From Begonia masoniana (taxonomy: Eukaryota; Streptophyta; Magnoliopsida; Cucurbitales; Begoniaceae): 64,000 nucleotides of DNA. Of this stretch, positions 34,600-50,928 are shown one piece after another. Under the pieces are notes generated by a model. The model did no database searches and had not been told where the DNA came from. It saw nothing but the letters and a program-made list of their open reading frames with translations. The stretch is taken from positions 6,832,858 through 6,896,857 of the forward strand of contig CM039512.1 in NCBI GenBank assembly GCA_022432975.1, written 5' to 3'. Position 1 is the first letter of the stretch. The number at the start of each line of letters is the position of its first letter. The translations under genes and the position numbers were made by a program.

Positions 34600-34947
34600 T
34601 AAGAAAATTTGTTACGAGGTGGAGATTGGTTCTTGGGCCGAGCTGACGAGCACGCGCCATGGATCTCCTTCGTAGAATTCATGTCAAGGTGGAGATTATT
34701 AGATTTCGGTATGATCCAAATTCTATCATGGCAAGGCCGGTTAGACCTATGTTGGGAATCTCATTAGAGTTTTATTTTTCTTTATAAATTCATGTAAAAT
34801 AGAGTTACAAAACTTGCAGTTGTATTTTGATCTTCGTAATAGATGTTGGTCTTCTGCCCGTGATTTTTTTCTCGAAATGGATTTTTCACGTAAATCTAAT
34901 ATCCCACATCGTATTCTTATTTTTTAGTTATCGTTCGATTTCTAACA
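34600..34947 (+). mobile_element. 3' end and LTR remnant of a copia element related to 8215-11802
   Basis: The stretch repeats the end of the 8215-11802 element in diverged form: TTGGGCCGAGC..., GAATTCATGTCAAGGTGGAGAT (polypurine tract) and then an LTR-like segment 34697-34947 from TATTAGATTTCGG to TTCTAACA, including CACGTAAATCTAATATCCCA. No second LTR is near. Confidence 0.75.
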
Positions 34948-35230
34948 GAGCCCCAACAAACCATCACTAGAATGAACCACCACAATCAACTTCCCTCCAA
35001 GGAATTTGACGTTCCCACTAGCCCCAATTTGATTTGACTCTCACACCATCAATGTAACATCTCAAGATTTATTAAGTAATACGATATTGTTTGTTTTATG
35101 TTGAATTTCTTACGATTTTTCTTTTAGGTTCTTCCTCAAAAAATTTTATACTAGTCGAAGATGAAATTCTATATATGTATTAATGTATCCTAATACTATA
35201 AATTTTCAACGTGAGACTGTAGTTAATGCA

Positions 35231-36834
35231 CGAGTCATTGTCTTTTTTTTGAAGATACATTAATTACAACTTTAGATCTCATGCTCTTTTACTTCCATAA
35301 TTACTAATAATTTTATAAGTTTAACTTATAGAGCTGATATCAAATTTAATAATTTACACTAATTAATACATATTTGTATTTTCTTTCAAGTTTTGCCATA
35401 AAAAACATGATATAATAAAAAAAGTGGGACTAACACTTATTGGCTCCTTTCACTTTAATTTCATACCACTAGTTTTTTGCGAAAGGTGTTTTAGGGTAAA
35501 GCAAACAAAAACAAAAAGCCGAGTTAAAATGAGCCAAGATTTGTTAAAGATTACTTTTTCAAAATCATGTAAAATGAACTACTTTAACGATGAGGTAAAA
35601 GGACATAAATTTAAGATATAAAAGCGAAGTAGGGACCTCCATGACTGTTCATTGATATGCTATGTGACCAAAAAGCGTCTTAATTTAATTAATTATCGTA
35701 CTATTTTATTAAACGTCACATCTCACATGCATCCCATGCTTTCGACATTAACAATTATCATTTTTTTTTTAATATGGCGTGACACTTCCACAACTCTTGT
35801 TTTTGACTGGATTCTGAGGTATTCGACGAATACTAAGGTCTTTGATTGTTGTTCGACACGTGAACCACACCATGTTGTATGTACGTATTTTTGTAATAGA
35901 CTTTGTTGTAACTATGTTAATAACACATTTAATTTGTATAGAATTATTAGACTAATGAACAAATATCACAAGGATGAAAGTTATGACTATTAATGTTGAA
36001 CTTATTGAGAGATGATCCATAAATTGGATCCTAATGCCTCTAAGTACTAATGGTCGTACTTATAGCTAAATATTTTCATTTTTGACATTCGTAACTTTGA
36101 TCATTGAGTTGTACGGAGACGAATGAACATGTGTCTTACACATCAAGTGGTGCGGATAAATTGTGAAAAATTATCAACAATTGCAATCAGTTAAGCTGAT
36201 ACGTTAAAATTCATTTATCAAATACCCACTTCATTTTTGGCAACATTGTGTATACGTTACTTTTTTTTATAATAAAGTGTAATTTATCCCTTGAACTTAA
36301 TAGTCGAGACAACTGATATCTTAAATTTTTTTTAGCAATATTGTCTTTGTACTTTAAGTGGTTAAGCTAAACGACTCGTGTCTTGATAAAATTCATTAAA
36401 TGTTTTACGTTTTCGCTTGTAGTTGTCATCTAAACCTATCATGATTATCTTCATTTACTTGATTTCCTACGTACACTCGATACCATAAGGGATTTTTAAT
36501 ACTAGAATTTAGTCCAATTGTTCGTGTTCAAACCAACATGCAAATTGAGTGTGTGCATAAAAACGAGTTAATCCATATAACGAGAGTGGGTTAAAATGGC
36601 ATTTACGAGCTAAAAAACGTAAGATATTTTGCGAATCTTATCAAAATATGAGTCGTTTTGTTTTGTTTGACGACTCATAATTCAAGGACTGGTTTGCTCA
36701 AAACAATAGTACAGCGTATCGAATGTGAGGTAAAAGGAATAACATGCGTGAATGTTGTTGAAGACTGAATAATCCAAGTCAAGCCTTTGGTTGAAGTAAA
36801 AAGGAATGCTTTTTTTTTTTTTTTTATGAATCCA
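35231..36834. other. Intergenic, AT-rich
   Basis: No gene, RNA or defined repeat can be supported. The last few hundred bases should contain the 3' untranslated region of the ERD7 gene. Confidence 0.5.
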
Positions 36835-38763
36835 TCAAGTGTACAGTTTGTGAGGCGCTTTGTTTCTGATGTTTGCCGCATTTTTGAGGACTCCAGAGGA
36901 GACAGACGAGGCTGGATTGATGGCCTTTCGTATCTTGAACACATTCCATGCAGTACTTGCGCAGTGCCCCGCAGTTGCCAGCACGTCCTCGGTTGCTTCT
37001 CCTGCACTCTCTCCAAACCTACATGTTTCCAACATATAAATTCATAGTAGCTTGCCCTCTTATCTATATTGTCACCACTGAAAAGGAGAGCCCGAAGGAA
37101 ATATAGAGAGGAACGATTCGACCCTCGTTTAATGATTTTACGTGATGTAAAGGCGTCGAGAAGGCTGATGGTTGCATCGTCGATAAGGTCGCTTCGTCTC
37201 ACCAGTGTCTAGTTTAGGGTTCATTTTTCTCTCGTCTGTGCGGTGACTCTGGGAATTGAGCCTAACCCGATGAGTCTATTTGTGTAATTTGATTTTTACT
37301 ATTTAGTTCACTTAGACTTTCGTTGTGAACTATTTGAATGCCTTGGGTCGGACAATCAGATTCGTTTCGATAGTCATATTGTTTTTGTCGGCATTTCCAT
37401 CACACCCCCTCTCTCTCATCTACGAATTATTGGAAAATTCAGTGTAATTTAACAAAGTGGAGGTGAGATTTTGATGAGTGAAAAGATGCTTACCTTTTAC
37501 TAACCATTCTTGTTGCAGCTTTGGAGGTGGCCGAGAGAGTTTGCTTCTCAGCTGCTTCTGCTGCATCTAAAATCTTGTCTGTAAATTTGAAAAACCCTAG
37601 ATTCAGAGACAATAACGAGGTTCTAGATAATAAGTTTTAAGCCATGAAACAAAATCAAACGTACTGACTGCATCAAGTGAGGCCAGAAGAGCCTCCCCTG
37701 GAACCATGGAAAAGAAAGTTTTTCCTGCTTGGGATTTGACGACAGGCGCCATTACTGAACCAGTTGCCACACCAACCACGTCAAGCATGGATTTGCTCAG
37801 CTTTTCTGTCATTTTAGACAGCTTTCTCACACTAATTAAGCCACAGTACAACCAACCTTCACAAAATTAGTCATTTACTACTGCCCCAATTCAAGAAATT
37901 CATCAAAATTTAGTAAAAAAAACAAATCTGTTCTGCTTCTTTTTTCTACCGTTTCAAGCTTTTGTTGATTCCACTCTTTCTCGGAGCTGCAGAGCTTCTA
38001 GTTCTGTAATTTTCTGCTGCTATTACGCCACTTCTACCCTCTTGAGCACAAGTTAGAATCGTTTCGCCTCCCTTTTGAACCTGCACTCGCAGCGAAAAAG
38101 ACGGTAAAGTCTCTGCTAATATCTTAGTTCCTGGTTTTCTTTTTTATTTTTGTTTTTGAAGTTTTCAGATAATTTTTTTCAAACCTGGTTTGTGTAGCCA
38201 TTGCTACATTTGAATATCCCCTTGACAATCTGGCCAGTTCCACCAGCAATAGCTCTAGCCAAGACATGATTATAATCTTCCATTCTCGGTGCATACTCTA
38301 TCCAATCAATACTCTTGTTTCCAACACAAGAAGAAGCTGAAAAGCAGGAATTCTGGTTCAAATACGAGTCCAAAAAACCCAAACTGCCACCAAAATTCTG
38401 TAAAAACGTCACTCCATAGCTGAGAGAATCTCCGTCCTTTAACGGCAGTGAAAAGAGGTAGTGAAGAGAATCAATCTTCACCACTGGCTCATCTTTTGTA
38501 AGAGGCCATTGAATTTCTTCCCCCACTTTTATGATCGTAGCTAGAGAAATATCATTTTCCGAGATTCTAGCTAGCTTGAACTCTCCACTGGCAAGCTCGG
38601 TGGCTTCTCCGCCGTCGATCAGATGAAGTTTACACTCAGGTATGTGGAAGAGAAGCTCTTCCGTGAGGTTTCTGGGTTGTTGGGTTTCCCAGGAAGGTTT
38701 AGGCGGGGAGGCTTTCACGGTGGTTGGAGATTTTTGGCCACCGCAAAAGTTGAAGCAGGCCAT
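36835..38763 (-). CDS. Senescence/dehydration-associated protein (ERD7-like)
   Basis: Five exons on the minus strand, 38185-38763, 37950-38080, 37665-37831, 37494-37578 and 36835-37018, join in frame into 381 residues with GT-AG introns. The N-terminal part has the ERD7 pattern: [20 protein letters not shown], then [19 protein letters not shown] and YGVTFL. Exons 2-5 encode the senescence domain ([48 protein letters not shown]). Plant ERD7-type proteins respond to drought, cold and senescence and bind membrane lipids. The start MACFNFCGG is the first ATG of the open frame and is rich in Cys/Gly as in homologues. A (T)n run lies about 85 bp upstream of the start. Next gene on the same strand is the glucosyltransferase, 838 bp further right. 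Confidence 0.93.
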
Positions 38764-39601
38764 CTCTGTTTGATTTGCTTTTCTCCTACAAGTCTTGATT
38801 TTTACAGTCCAAATGGAGAATGGCTGAGAGGGAAAGTTGAAGGAAGATTGATTCTTTTTTTTTTTTTTCTGCCTTTATTCTATTCCAAAGAAAGAAGATA
38901 GTTGAAACTAAGGGAATAACTTTCGGTGGGTACTTTAATTCAAAGCTTTACAGTCTGTCTATTATCCCTGGTCCAGCTACATCATATCAGAGAGAGCGAG
39001 AGAGGAGAGAGAGAGAGAGAGAGAGTCCACCATCAAATCTCATGGCCACCCTGCATTGCAAGAGCAAACATTGGTCCGAACAAGAAGAATTCACAACATG
39101 ATTATGAACTAGTATCAACATATTCGAACCCGAAAGATGGTATTAACCGAGAGTTGATCATGACAATAAATCACTCGACTTTCCCATCCATCACACTGTT
39201 ATGTACAATTTATTAATCTAACGAATCAAATGGATACGAGTAAAGAAAAGATTAAAAGTCGAGGGAAGAGATGAAATGATGAATATAAGACTCCAACAAG
39301 AAGGAATTGCAAAGCTACAGTTTGGGGTCTCACGTATCGAATACTAAAATTACATGACAAAATAAAAATAATACAAATAAAAGATTCAACCAAGGCCAAG
39401 AGGGTTGATGATGAAGAATGGAATTGATTAAATGGTATGAAAGAATGGAGAGAAAATACACAAAAAAAAAAAAAAAATTATAATAAACCCTAGAACTGTT
39501 TAAATAAATCAAATAGAGTTGGCTAAGCAGTCCTTGAGGATAAACTATCTACCAATGACTTTTAAGACAGACTAGTGGGATCCTAAATTTACCAATGATG
39601 T
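38764..39601. other. ERD7 upstream region and glucosyltransferase 3' region
   Basis: 838 bp between two minus-strand genes. A (GA)n run lies at about 38991-39026 and poly-A/poly-T runs at 38851-38869 and 39461-39478. No other gene is visible. Confidence 0.55.
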
Positions 39602-42600
39602 CTAGATATCAAATTTCTTCGGTTGCCACCATTGTGCCAAAGTTTTGGCCAAGCAGCCGAGTAATGAGGTTTTTGGAGGTAATCCTTTCTTACCATACAA
39701 GTGTTTTCCTCCCAAATCTGTGCGATTTGGACCCAGATTCTTGCTTCTATCAATCTGCAATCAAATAACTCGCAAGTGAAAAACAAGGCTGACTAAGAAA
39801 TTAAGGGGCATAATTCTCAAAAGCGTAGGTTAAACAAATATGGAAATCACCCAATAATGTCTTTCCTACATCAAACACTTCTACCCAATATATCCCAGTC
39901 GCCTCGACAGGGTAAAGTCATATTGCAGGTGGAAGGAAGCAACAAGCAAAGGAGACAAACTAAAATACTATATGAAGAAAGAGCATACAGTCCAAAAAAT
40001 GTTAGCTAACCACTCCGTATATAGTCCAGAAAGTCTAGGCATTTTCAATTGGAAACCTAATTCAAAGAACTAGTTCTTCAGTTAGCTAAATGGAGTGTTC
40101 CCTTCTCACATTTTGATTTTTACCTTAATTTGATGCCTGTTGGTGATGAGAGACAGAGAGAGAGGATAAGGAAAAGGTGTTGGACCTCATACCTTGCTTA
40201 TCTTCCCATCCTTCAAGTAATAACGAATCCCCGACCAATTGATTGATTGAGAAAAATGAGAACGGAATGCAGAAATTGTGTATAGAAAGTTATCCACCAG
40301 CATCGCAATGAATACCTGAGCAGTCAAAAGTCAGACTTCTATATACACACTAAACCCCCTTTAATCATCATTGACCAGCAGATTCATGTCCCTAGTAAGG
40401 TAAACAGGTCTCAACTTCTAATGTTCAAAATCTCCACTCTTTATTTCTCCCTAAATATTAATATCTCCAGGGGACATTCAAAGATGTTTAATTCATGAAT
40501 GACTCAAAGTAGACATTATCGTTCTCTCCTATCAAATACACTATAACCACCACCGTTATCCTAGTACGAAGGAATGCAATGCAACGATAAACAATAATAT
40601 ATGCTTTTAAGTTGCATCGCCATTACTAGAATAAACTAGAATTTGAGAGTCGCAGAACAGTTCAAAGGATCTCTGAATTTGAAAAGTAACATCTTTCTTT
40701 AGTGGTTACAACTTAAAACAGATTGGTCTTTGTATTGAATCAGAACAGAAAAACTATAAACCTGAAAGAAAGAAGAAATGACAAGAATGGGATCTCTTCC
40801 ACAAATGAGGAAAATGCTTACCAGGCCCCAGTTATACGAACCAAGTGAGAGTTGAGGAGCCTCGGGGGATAGCATATTGCAAAGTTGAACTTCTATCCTC
40901 GTCAAGTTCCACATTGAAAAGAGTTCAATAAACGAACAGAAAGCAAGGGTACATACCATTAACAACCCTGCACAGTGAGTAATTAATTTAATCAGCCGTA
41001 AGAACTGAAGATATTGCAAAAATAAAAGACTTCAGAATTTTTTGTAGAGGAATAATATGCCTTCACTAAGTATCAGCCTCGATAAAAGGTATCTATGAAG
41101 TTGCAGCCAATCATTCTCTCCGATCTAGATATTTTGAAGATAATAGGAAGAAATAACTCGTATCTTGAATGTAATTTGACTAGAGAAACAAGCCTTTGAT
41201 ACCAAACAATTATGTTAAAATACTAAATGGGAGCATTCTTTTGTCGACTAAGTTATGCTGCTAAGCCATGATGTTTGTATTTCGTATACAAACAACAACT
41301 TGATTATAACTTGATCCTACATATTGATTGCCACTTACTAATTGCAATCCACAAACAAAAGGAGAAGTCGAGCTCACCCAAAGAATTATAAGCTGTTTCT
41401 TCAAGCGAGTATCCTCTAATATAGATGCGTAATGCTGCAGCAACATGAATTACAGCCATAAAATATGGAGCCACAAACCCCCATGACAAGTAGCAGTGGG
41501 AAGCAAATAATGCTCGGTTCATTATTCTATTAACATTTGAAGTGTATGATTCCAAGACAAACGTTTGTTTCCTCAAGTAATTCCAATACCTGCACAAAAA
41601 GTCAAACTGCAAAAGGTCAAACCAAAATTGATGTGTAAAAAAAACTTGAGTTTCAACAAGTGACAATCAAAAACCTTCCAAAACTCAGATCACTTGCAAG
41701 AGGGTGAGGAAAAACGGCAACAGGAGGTGATGTAATAAGTCTCTTGTGAGCCCCTGAGAAGGTAACAATTTTAAAAATAAAAGGCAGCCATAAGACACCC
41801 AGCAAGGGGACACAAAGTGACAAAATAATTAAAGATATATTACAAGCTCAAAATAAAAGTGAAGGGATACACAATCAAAGATCTAACCAACAATTTGTAA
41901 CACGCAATAACATATTCAAAAATAATGTAAATTATTGAGGCTGAAATTATAGAATACATAGAAGCAGATCGTCAATATAACAGATTTTGCTTCATTCAAA
42001 TGGAAGTTGGAAATGGGTCACAAAATAGAATTTAGTCCTTTTTAACTGCCCGAATAAGAACAAAGTTAACAATTGCTAGTTTGCCAGCCAACCCCCAACA
42101 GATTAATGACATTAAATTGAAAATCTAGGAGATGTGGAAAATAGACATCCCAATGAATCCCTTCATACTTAATGATGCCAAGTGATTAAAAACAGGGGTG
42201 TTAGTAGTCAATGTATGATGAGAACTGACAGTTCGAAGTCGTAAATCTAGAAGCATCGCTGTGCCTTAACAGAAACAGCTTTGAAACAAAATACAAACTA
42301 GAATAGTACCTGATATAGCTGCAAGAGTCATATCGTCAGAGTATCCACCATCTTGAAGAGCCGATACCACTCCAAAGCGATCATATCTAAAATCATCAGC
42401 ATGCATCTGCAGACATTCTTAAACAATTATAAATTTTACACATACAAGCAGAGCTTATAAGGACAGTATCAACTACTTGCCATCATGCACCCGCCCCAAA
42501 GAAAAAATGTTCTCCCACCAGTGGCAAAACCCATTGAACAAGGCTGCAAAATTTAACAGCAAAATAATTAACAAGCCAATTATTATTTTAAAATTGAAAA

Positions 42601-45025
42601 GGAAAGGGCTTAAGTAGCACAGATATTAGTGCCCAAAGATAAGCACATGAAAGTTACGATAATGTGATAAAACCTGAGAAATGGATGTTAGAAACATGGC
42701 CTTACCATATGATATTCATAAATGCAGTAACTCCCTAAAGTCCCTGAAGGTAAATCAAGAGGATATCCAGTTTGGATAAATATCTGCACATAACACTAAA
42801 TGGTCCTTTAAAAATATCATATAGAGAAAGATTTTACTTCAATCAGTAGTGCAAAAAAGATCCCAAGAAAGATAAATTACATTCATAAAAACCAGGAAAG
42901 TTTTATGTGCCAATATAAAACGATAATCAATTTCTGAAGTGGCAGCGTAAATAACTCATACATCAGGATTCTTTTCCATCTCAGCAGTGAGGGCTCCAAT
43001 TGACCCTGGGTGAAGCCTAACGTCATCATCCAGAAACAGAACATACTTGCTATCTTTATGCATTTTCTCCACTCCAACCTGCAAAGACAAAAAAAATTAA
43101 TTTTAACATTGAAATAGTACAGAATAAAAAATGAGAGAGCTCTATCTATCTGTACAGCAACATAAATTACAGTCAAACAATCAGAACAGGCTCTATTATG
43201 AAGGAAAGTATTTTCATATTCAGAATCAGGGGAGGAAGTTAAAAGAAGGATTTCTATGCCTATTCTCCTGGGTAGCAAGGTCTCAATGAAGCCTGTTACC
43301 TACCAACTGATTGTGAATTTTCTGACTGCAAGTTGTTGAAAACCCAGCAACTACAATCTTAGCATCAACTACATCCTGGGAAAAACAAAGATGTCATGAA
43401 TTAGGAATTCAGACAACACTATGTATGTATGAAACAAACCAATATAAAATGTGGATCGCAAACACAAATAAAGAGAATTATTTGTGACCAGAATTGAGCT
43501 TATACATGCCTTAAAATCAGATATCAACCGTGAAACAGCAAGGTAAGCAGGGTCTTCGATACTTTCCACGATAAATAGAAATTCTATAGGACCTCCATAC
43601 AGAGACGTGACCTGAATTTACAATAGCCACCAATTAGTTTCACAGATACTTCTGATGTATTTCTGAAGTGGATATCCAAGAGTCGGATTAGACAGAAATA
43701 TAATGAAGAGAGAAAATACATAAATGTCCTAGAAAATTAAAAGATGAATACGACTGGAACATGAGTTCAAATAATATAAGCATTGAACATTAAAAAAAGT
43801 GCTAGAAGTTGCTTAATAACTTCAAATAGAAAAGAAAAAAAAAAAACTTCAAACTTTTATAACATTTTCACCTGGCTTCTCCAGTTGTGCAAATTGTGCT
43901 CTCCAAATCCTTTCAAAGGCATAATAACAGTCACTCTAGGTAGATTGACCTGATTAGCATGCTCAAGTTCATTTATATCTTGACATATGAAAGCAAAGCT
44001 GTTTCCAGCTCGCATGCTCTCCTTCATTCGTTTAATCTCTCTATTTCTGTGATGAAAAGGGGGAAAGTGTAATGAACATCCCGAATACTAAATTAACTTT
44101 CAATGCTACGCAACTAGCAGATAATCTAGCGGTCAACTTGTTGGCTAGATCTAAATCACTGCTGCATAAAAACTATTACCTGACATAAGCAGCACAAGTC
44201 CACCCAAGGGCTAGAGTTAGGCAAATTATGCATCCCTACAGCATCAAACAAAATGTTCTGAGACTCTATGAGATAATACAGAACCATTATCACCTAAAAT
44301 GTTTTAGAATTTGCCGCATCAGAGATGAAGGAAGTGATGACAGAGGCAATTACCACATCAAATATGAATCTTGCAACGGTTTATCGATAAAGAGCACTTG
44401 ATAATTGGTTCCAAAAACTTGAAAAGAACCAAGCTAGACAACTGAAGCTAGAGCGCAAAACATATTATTTGTTTAAATTACACTTTTTTTTTTTTTTTTT
44501 TTTACCTTCATAACAATTCCACTGCAATTAGAAGTCTTAATAATTAGAAGAAAAAGCCAACATCATAAAAGGTGTACAATACAAACAGTATTATTTTCCA
44601 CAAAATACTTACCTCGAAGTCTAGGACAATGAAAAATAATAACGTCACGAAAAGGATTTAATGATATTAAAATGAAGAATTCAGCTCTCAGAAACCATTC
44701 TCAGGAAATTAAGGATAAGCGCAATCATCATAAAGTGACTAATCCGTAGGAAGTTGGCAAAGAAAGCAAGGCCAACTCATTCCAACAGAAACTCAAATTT
44801 CTGAAAATAATAAAAAAAAAACTCAAATCCAACTGATGGTAGTAAACGTAATAGAATCATATTCAAACCACGCAGAAGGATTGAATAATTCAGTATCGGA
44901 CAAACCATAAGTGGATCTTCACGAAGTAAGAAGAACCTCAAACAAACCTGGATCTGAAGGAAAACAGCAATGGGGCTGCAGAAAGCTCTGCTGGAAGAGA
45001 AGAGGAGCGAATCGAGAACATCCAT
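39602..45025 (-). CDS. GCS: Ceramide glucosyltransferase (glucosylceramide synthase, GT21)
   Basis: Fourteen exons join in frame into 516 residues: 44948-45025, 44180-44235, 43872-44046, 43510-43611, 43304-43375, 42962-43078, 42706-42783, 42481-42543, 42310-42406, 41675-41753, 41378-41589, 40822-40967, 40193-40315, 39602-39754. The enzyme moves glucose from UDP-glucose to ceramide in ER/Golgi membranes, making glucosylceramide. A hydrophobic N-terminal segment (LTLALGWTCAAYV, about 32-44) is followed by VTVIMPLKGFGEHNLHNWRS, the DDD triad at 178-180, GGYSDDMTL near 268-275, RYWNYLRKQ near 306-314 and later membrane segments. Length fits the plant enzyme. The introns after exons 4 and 8 start with GC (AAG|GCATGT and ATG|GCAAGT); the others use GT. 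Confidence 0.95.
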
Positions 45026-45327
45026 TCCCGGCAATGTCCCCCTTCCGCAGAAACTTCTACGAAAATGGCGAGAAGCGCAAAGGAACCAGTCGATTCGAGC
45101 AACAACTCAGATCGCCATAGACGATGAAGCAGAGCAACAAAAACATAGGGCGGAAGAGAGGGAAAGAAAGACGCAAGTGAGAGAAACCGCAGAATGTTAT
45201 ATTTCGAAAGACATGATTGGGGCTCGGAATTGACCACACAGCTTTGAAGTTACAAGAGAGAGGGATAAGATGAATCGAGATTCGAGAGTGGGGAATAAGA
45301 GGGAAAGATGGTTGGCTGGCTGATTGG

Positions 45328-45335
45328 TATATATA
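45328..45335 (-). promoter_or_regulatory. Possible TATA box of the glucosyltransferase gene
   Basis: The minus strand reads CTATATATACC about 300 bp upstream of the ATG, with CCAATCAGCC beside it. This would leave a leader of about 270 nt. Confidence 0.45.
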
Positions 45336-45369
45336 GTGCTAGAAAGAGGAATGAGAGCGTGCGAAGTGG

Positions 45370-45375
45370 CACGTG
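45370..45375. promoter_or_regulatory. G-box (CACGTG) upstream of the glucosyltransferase TATA box
   Basis: GGCACGTGCG lies about 35 bp upstream of the proposed TATA box. CACGTG is bound by plant bZIP and bHLH factors; activity here is not shown. Confidence 0.4.
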
Positions 45376-47435
45376 CGGGTTTGGAAGATGCTGCCTTGTG
45401 ATCCGAATCTTCTTCGTCAGCTGTCTTCTTTTATTACATCCTTCCATTTTTTTGTTTTTTTTGTTTTTTGTTTCTTTTTTGTTTTTAAGAGTTGGTTTAA
45501 GGACTGTAATTCCACTCTTTTTGTTAATTTATTTATTAATAATAATAATTAGAACGTGATAATACAACCAAACATCGACAATTTTTAAATCAAAATGAGA
45601 TGAGAGAAGACTCGAAAACTCATAAATATAGCTGGACTGCCTGATTAATTATTGGTTCAGAGTTTTAGTTTGGTTTGGTTCAACAGATTTTTGAATTAGA
45701 TTTGCCATCATTTTTATCTTTATTCAAATTTTTTATTAATTTATTTCAAATAGATTAATCAGAGAGTTGGAGAGAATAAAAAAAAAGAGAGATAATTAAA
45801 TTTGTAGCAGAGTCGAAGAGAAAATAAAGGAGAGAAAAAATAGTGAGAGAGATTTATCAGGAAATATATTTTTTTTTTTGTAATATGGGGTGATGATGCA
45901 CGTGATGCTAAATTCTCTAATAAATTCGATGCATGAATTTTTTGTTGTGGACATAAAATTTGTATCTTGATTTCTTCTTTACTTTTATGATTAATTCTTG
46001 ATATTTTCTCATGATATGATTAATTTTATCAAAATAAAAAATGTAGCGCGAACAAATAATTCTAATCATATGTTCATTGGATTAACACATTAATCATACG
46101 ATAACGTGACAATGTTGAAATGGTAGCTGGCTTTGGATGGATATACGTACATTCTCACGTTATCTACACATGACAACTCAATGCATCCAATTTCCCATTT
46201 CAAAGTATTTTTCATCGGATATAAAAGGGGAGCGTTGATGACTGAGAGAAGCGAGTTTATGGGTATTCACGTGGTTTTGGCAGCTGCAATTTGAAAATAG
46301 CATGTGCTAAGTGGTCAAATCTTTTAGGATTTACGAGCCAAATCTAATAATGTCCTTGAACTACTAGTCTTGTTTTATACCGTGAACGAGATGATTGTTA
46401 GCTTCTGCCATATTCAAAACTGGGTTTTGAATGTTAGTTTATTTGGAATACTTCCAACCATCATCAATCTAAAATGTTTGAGCGGCTCAGTGTTTATTTG
46501 TCTATTTTGGTCTTCCGTAGGAGACACACGGAGGCTTTCCTCACTCAAGGGAGAGGATTGACCTCTGAGTTTAAGGAAATGGACCTTGCTGTAGGATGAT
46601 CAAAGCCTGGACTTGGACATCGACTGAATCTGGACGAGGGATGCCTGTGAATCTAGTCGCCCAACCTAACTATGGAGCTCGGAAGCCCTGCAACCGAGCT
46701 GATAGAGGTAGGCAATAAGGCCCAGAGGTTGGCAGAAGAAAGAGCCCAAACAGAATGAAGTCGGGATGGTCGAAGAGAAGCCTATAATCCTAGGCTAGAC
46801 GTTAACTTGTAGTCCTGGGCTTTATCAAGTCATAACTGGCTGATCCAACAGAGGCGTCCAAGGCTAGAGGGCTGGCCCGTATGCTGTCCGAGGATAGCAA
46901 ACAGGTCGAGCCATTTCTGGACGACAGACCGTGAAAAGGATAAGTTCTGATCAAGCCAACACCTGGTCGACCCGTCCATCTAGAATGCTATCCAAGTCGC
47001 ATTTCCTCTGCCTCAAAATTCTTCATGCACACTCACCGGCGACCAGTGCTGATATTGTGAGTAGGAAGTCCGAAATTTGATTTTGCTTCTGTCAATTGAG
47101 AAATTATGGCATAAAACTTATGGTTTACAAAATTCAGAGACACAAAGCAAAAGAGTTTAACTTCCCAAATGAAGAACCCATCAAACAGAAACCAGCAAAA
47201 ACATTTGGTTAGCGGATGGTCAATATAGGTTACAACCCCACTTATTGGCTAATTCAATCAGAATATATAAGAGTGTCGACACGATTCTTTAGTGCCGGAC
47301 TAGACGCATAATGAAAAGACTATGATCTCAATCGTATAAATAAAAGAATTTGCAGGGACAGTCTAAATAATTTAGTTTCAAATGGTAAAAAACAGGAAAA
47401 ATCTTTTCAACTTAGATGATTGGCTTTGGCCCATC
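45376..47435. other. Intergenic between hexokinase 3' end and glucosyltransferase promoter
   Basis: Mostly AT-rich and without a gene. A GC-richer block at about 46500-47050 stands out from its surroundings and may be an old repeat, but no frame, LTR end or known word supports a class. Confidence 0.5.

Positions 47436-50928
<3,493 letters not shown>

Larger units (their letters stand above)
34297..35230. repeat. Dispersed repeat related to ABCB intron 4, split by a copia LTR remnant
   Basis: 34350-34510 and 34960-35230 share words with the repeats at 20935-21400 (CTTGGATTTGATTCC, ATACTAGTTAGAG, TATATATA, ACAAATTTCTAAC; then GAACCACCACAATCAAC and ATCAATGTAACATCTCAA). A copia LTR remnant lies between them. 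Whether they form one interrupted copy or two is not settled. Confidence 0.45.

Noticed and set aside
35652..35993. 113-residue plus frame as a gene
   Set aside because: AT-rich intergenic DNA; no domain, promoter or splice context.
41190..41220. TTTGATACCAAACAA as a retroelement PBS
   Set aside because: It lies in a glucosyltransferase intron without an adjacent LTR end or polypurine tract.
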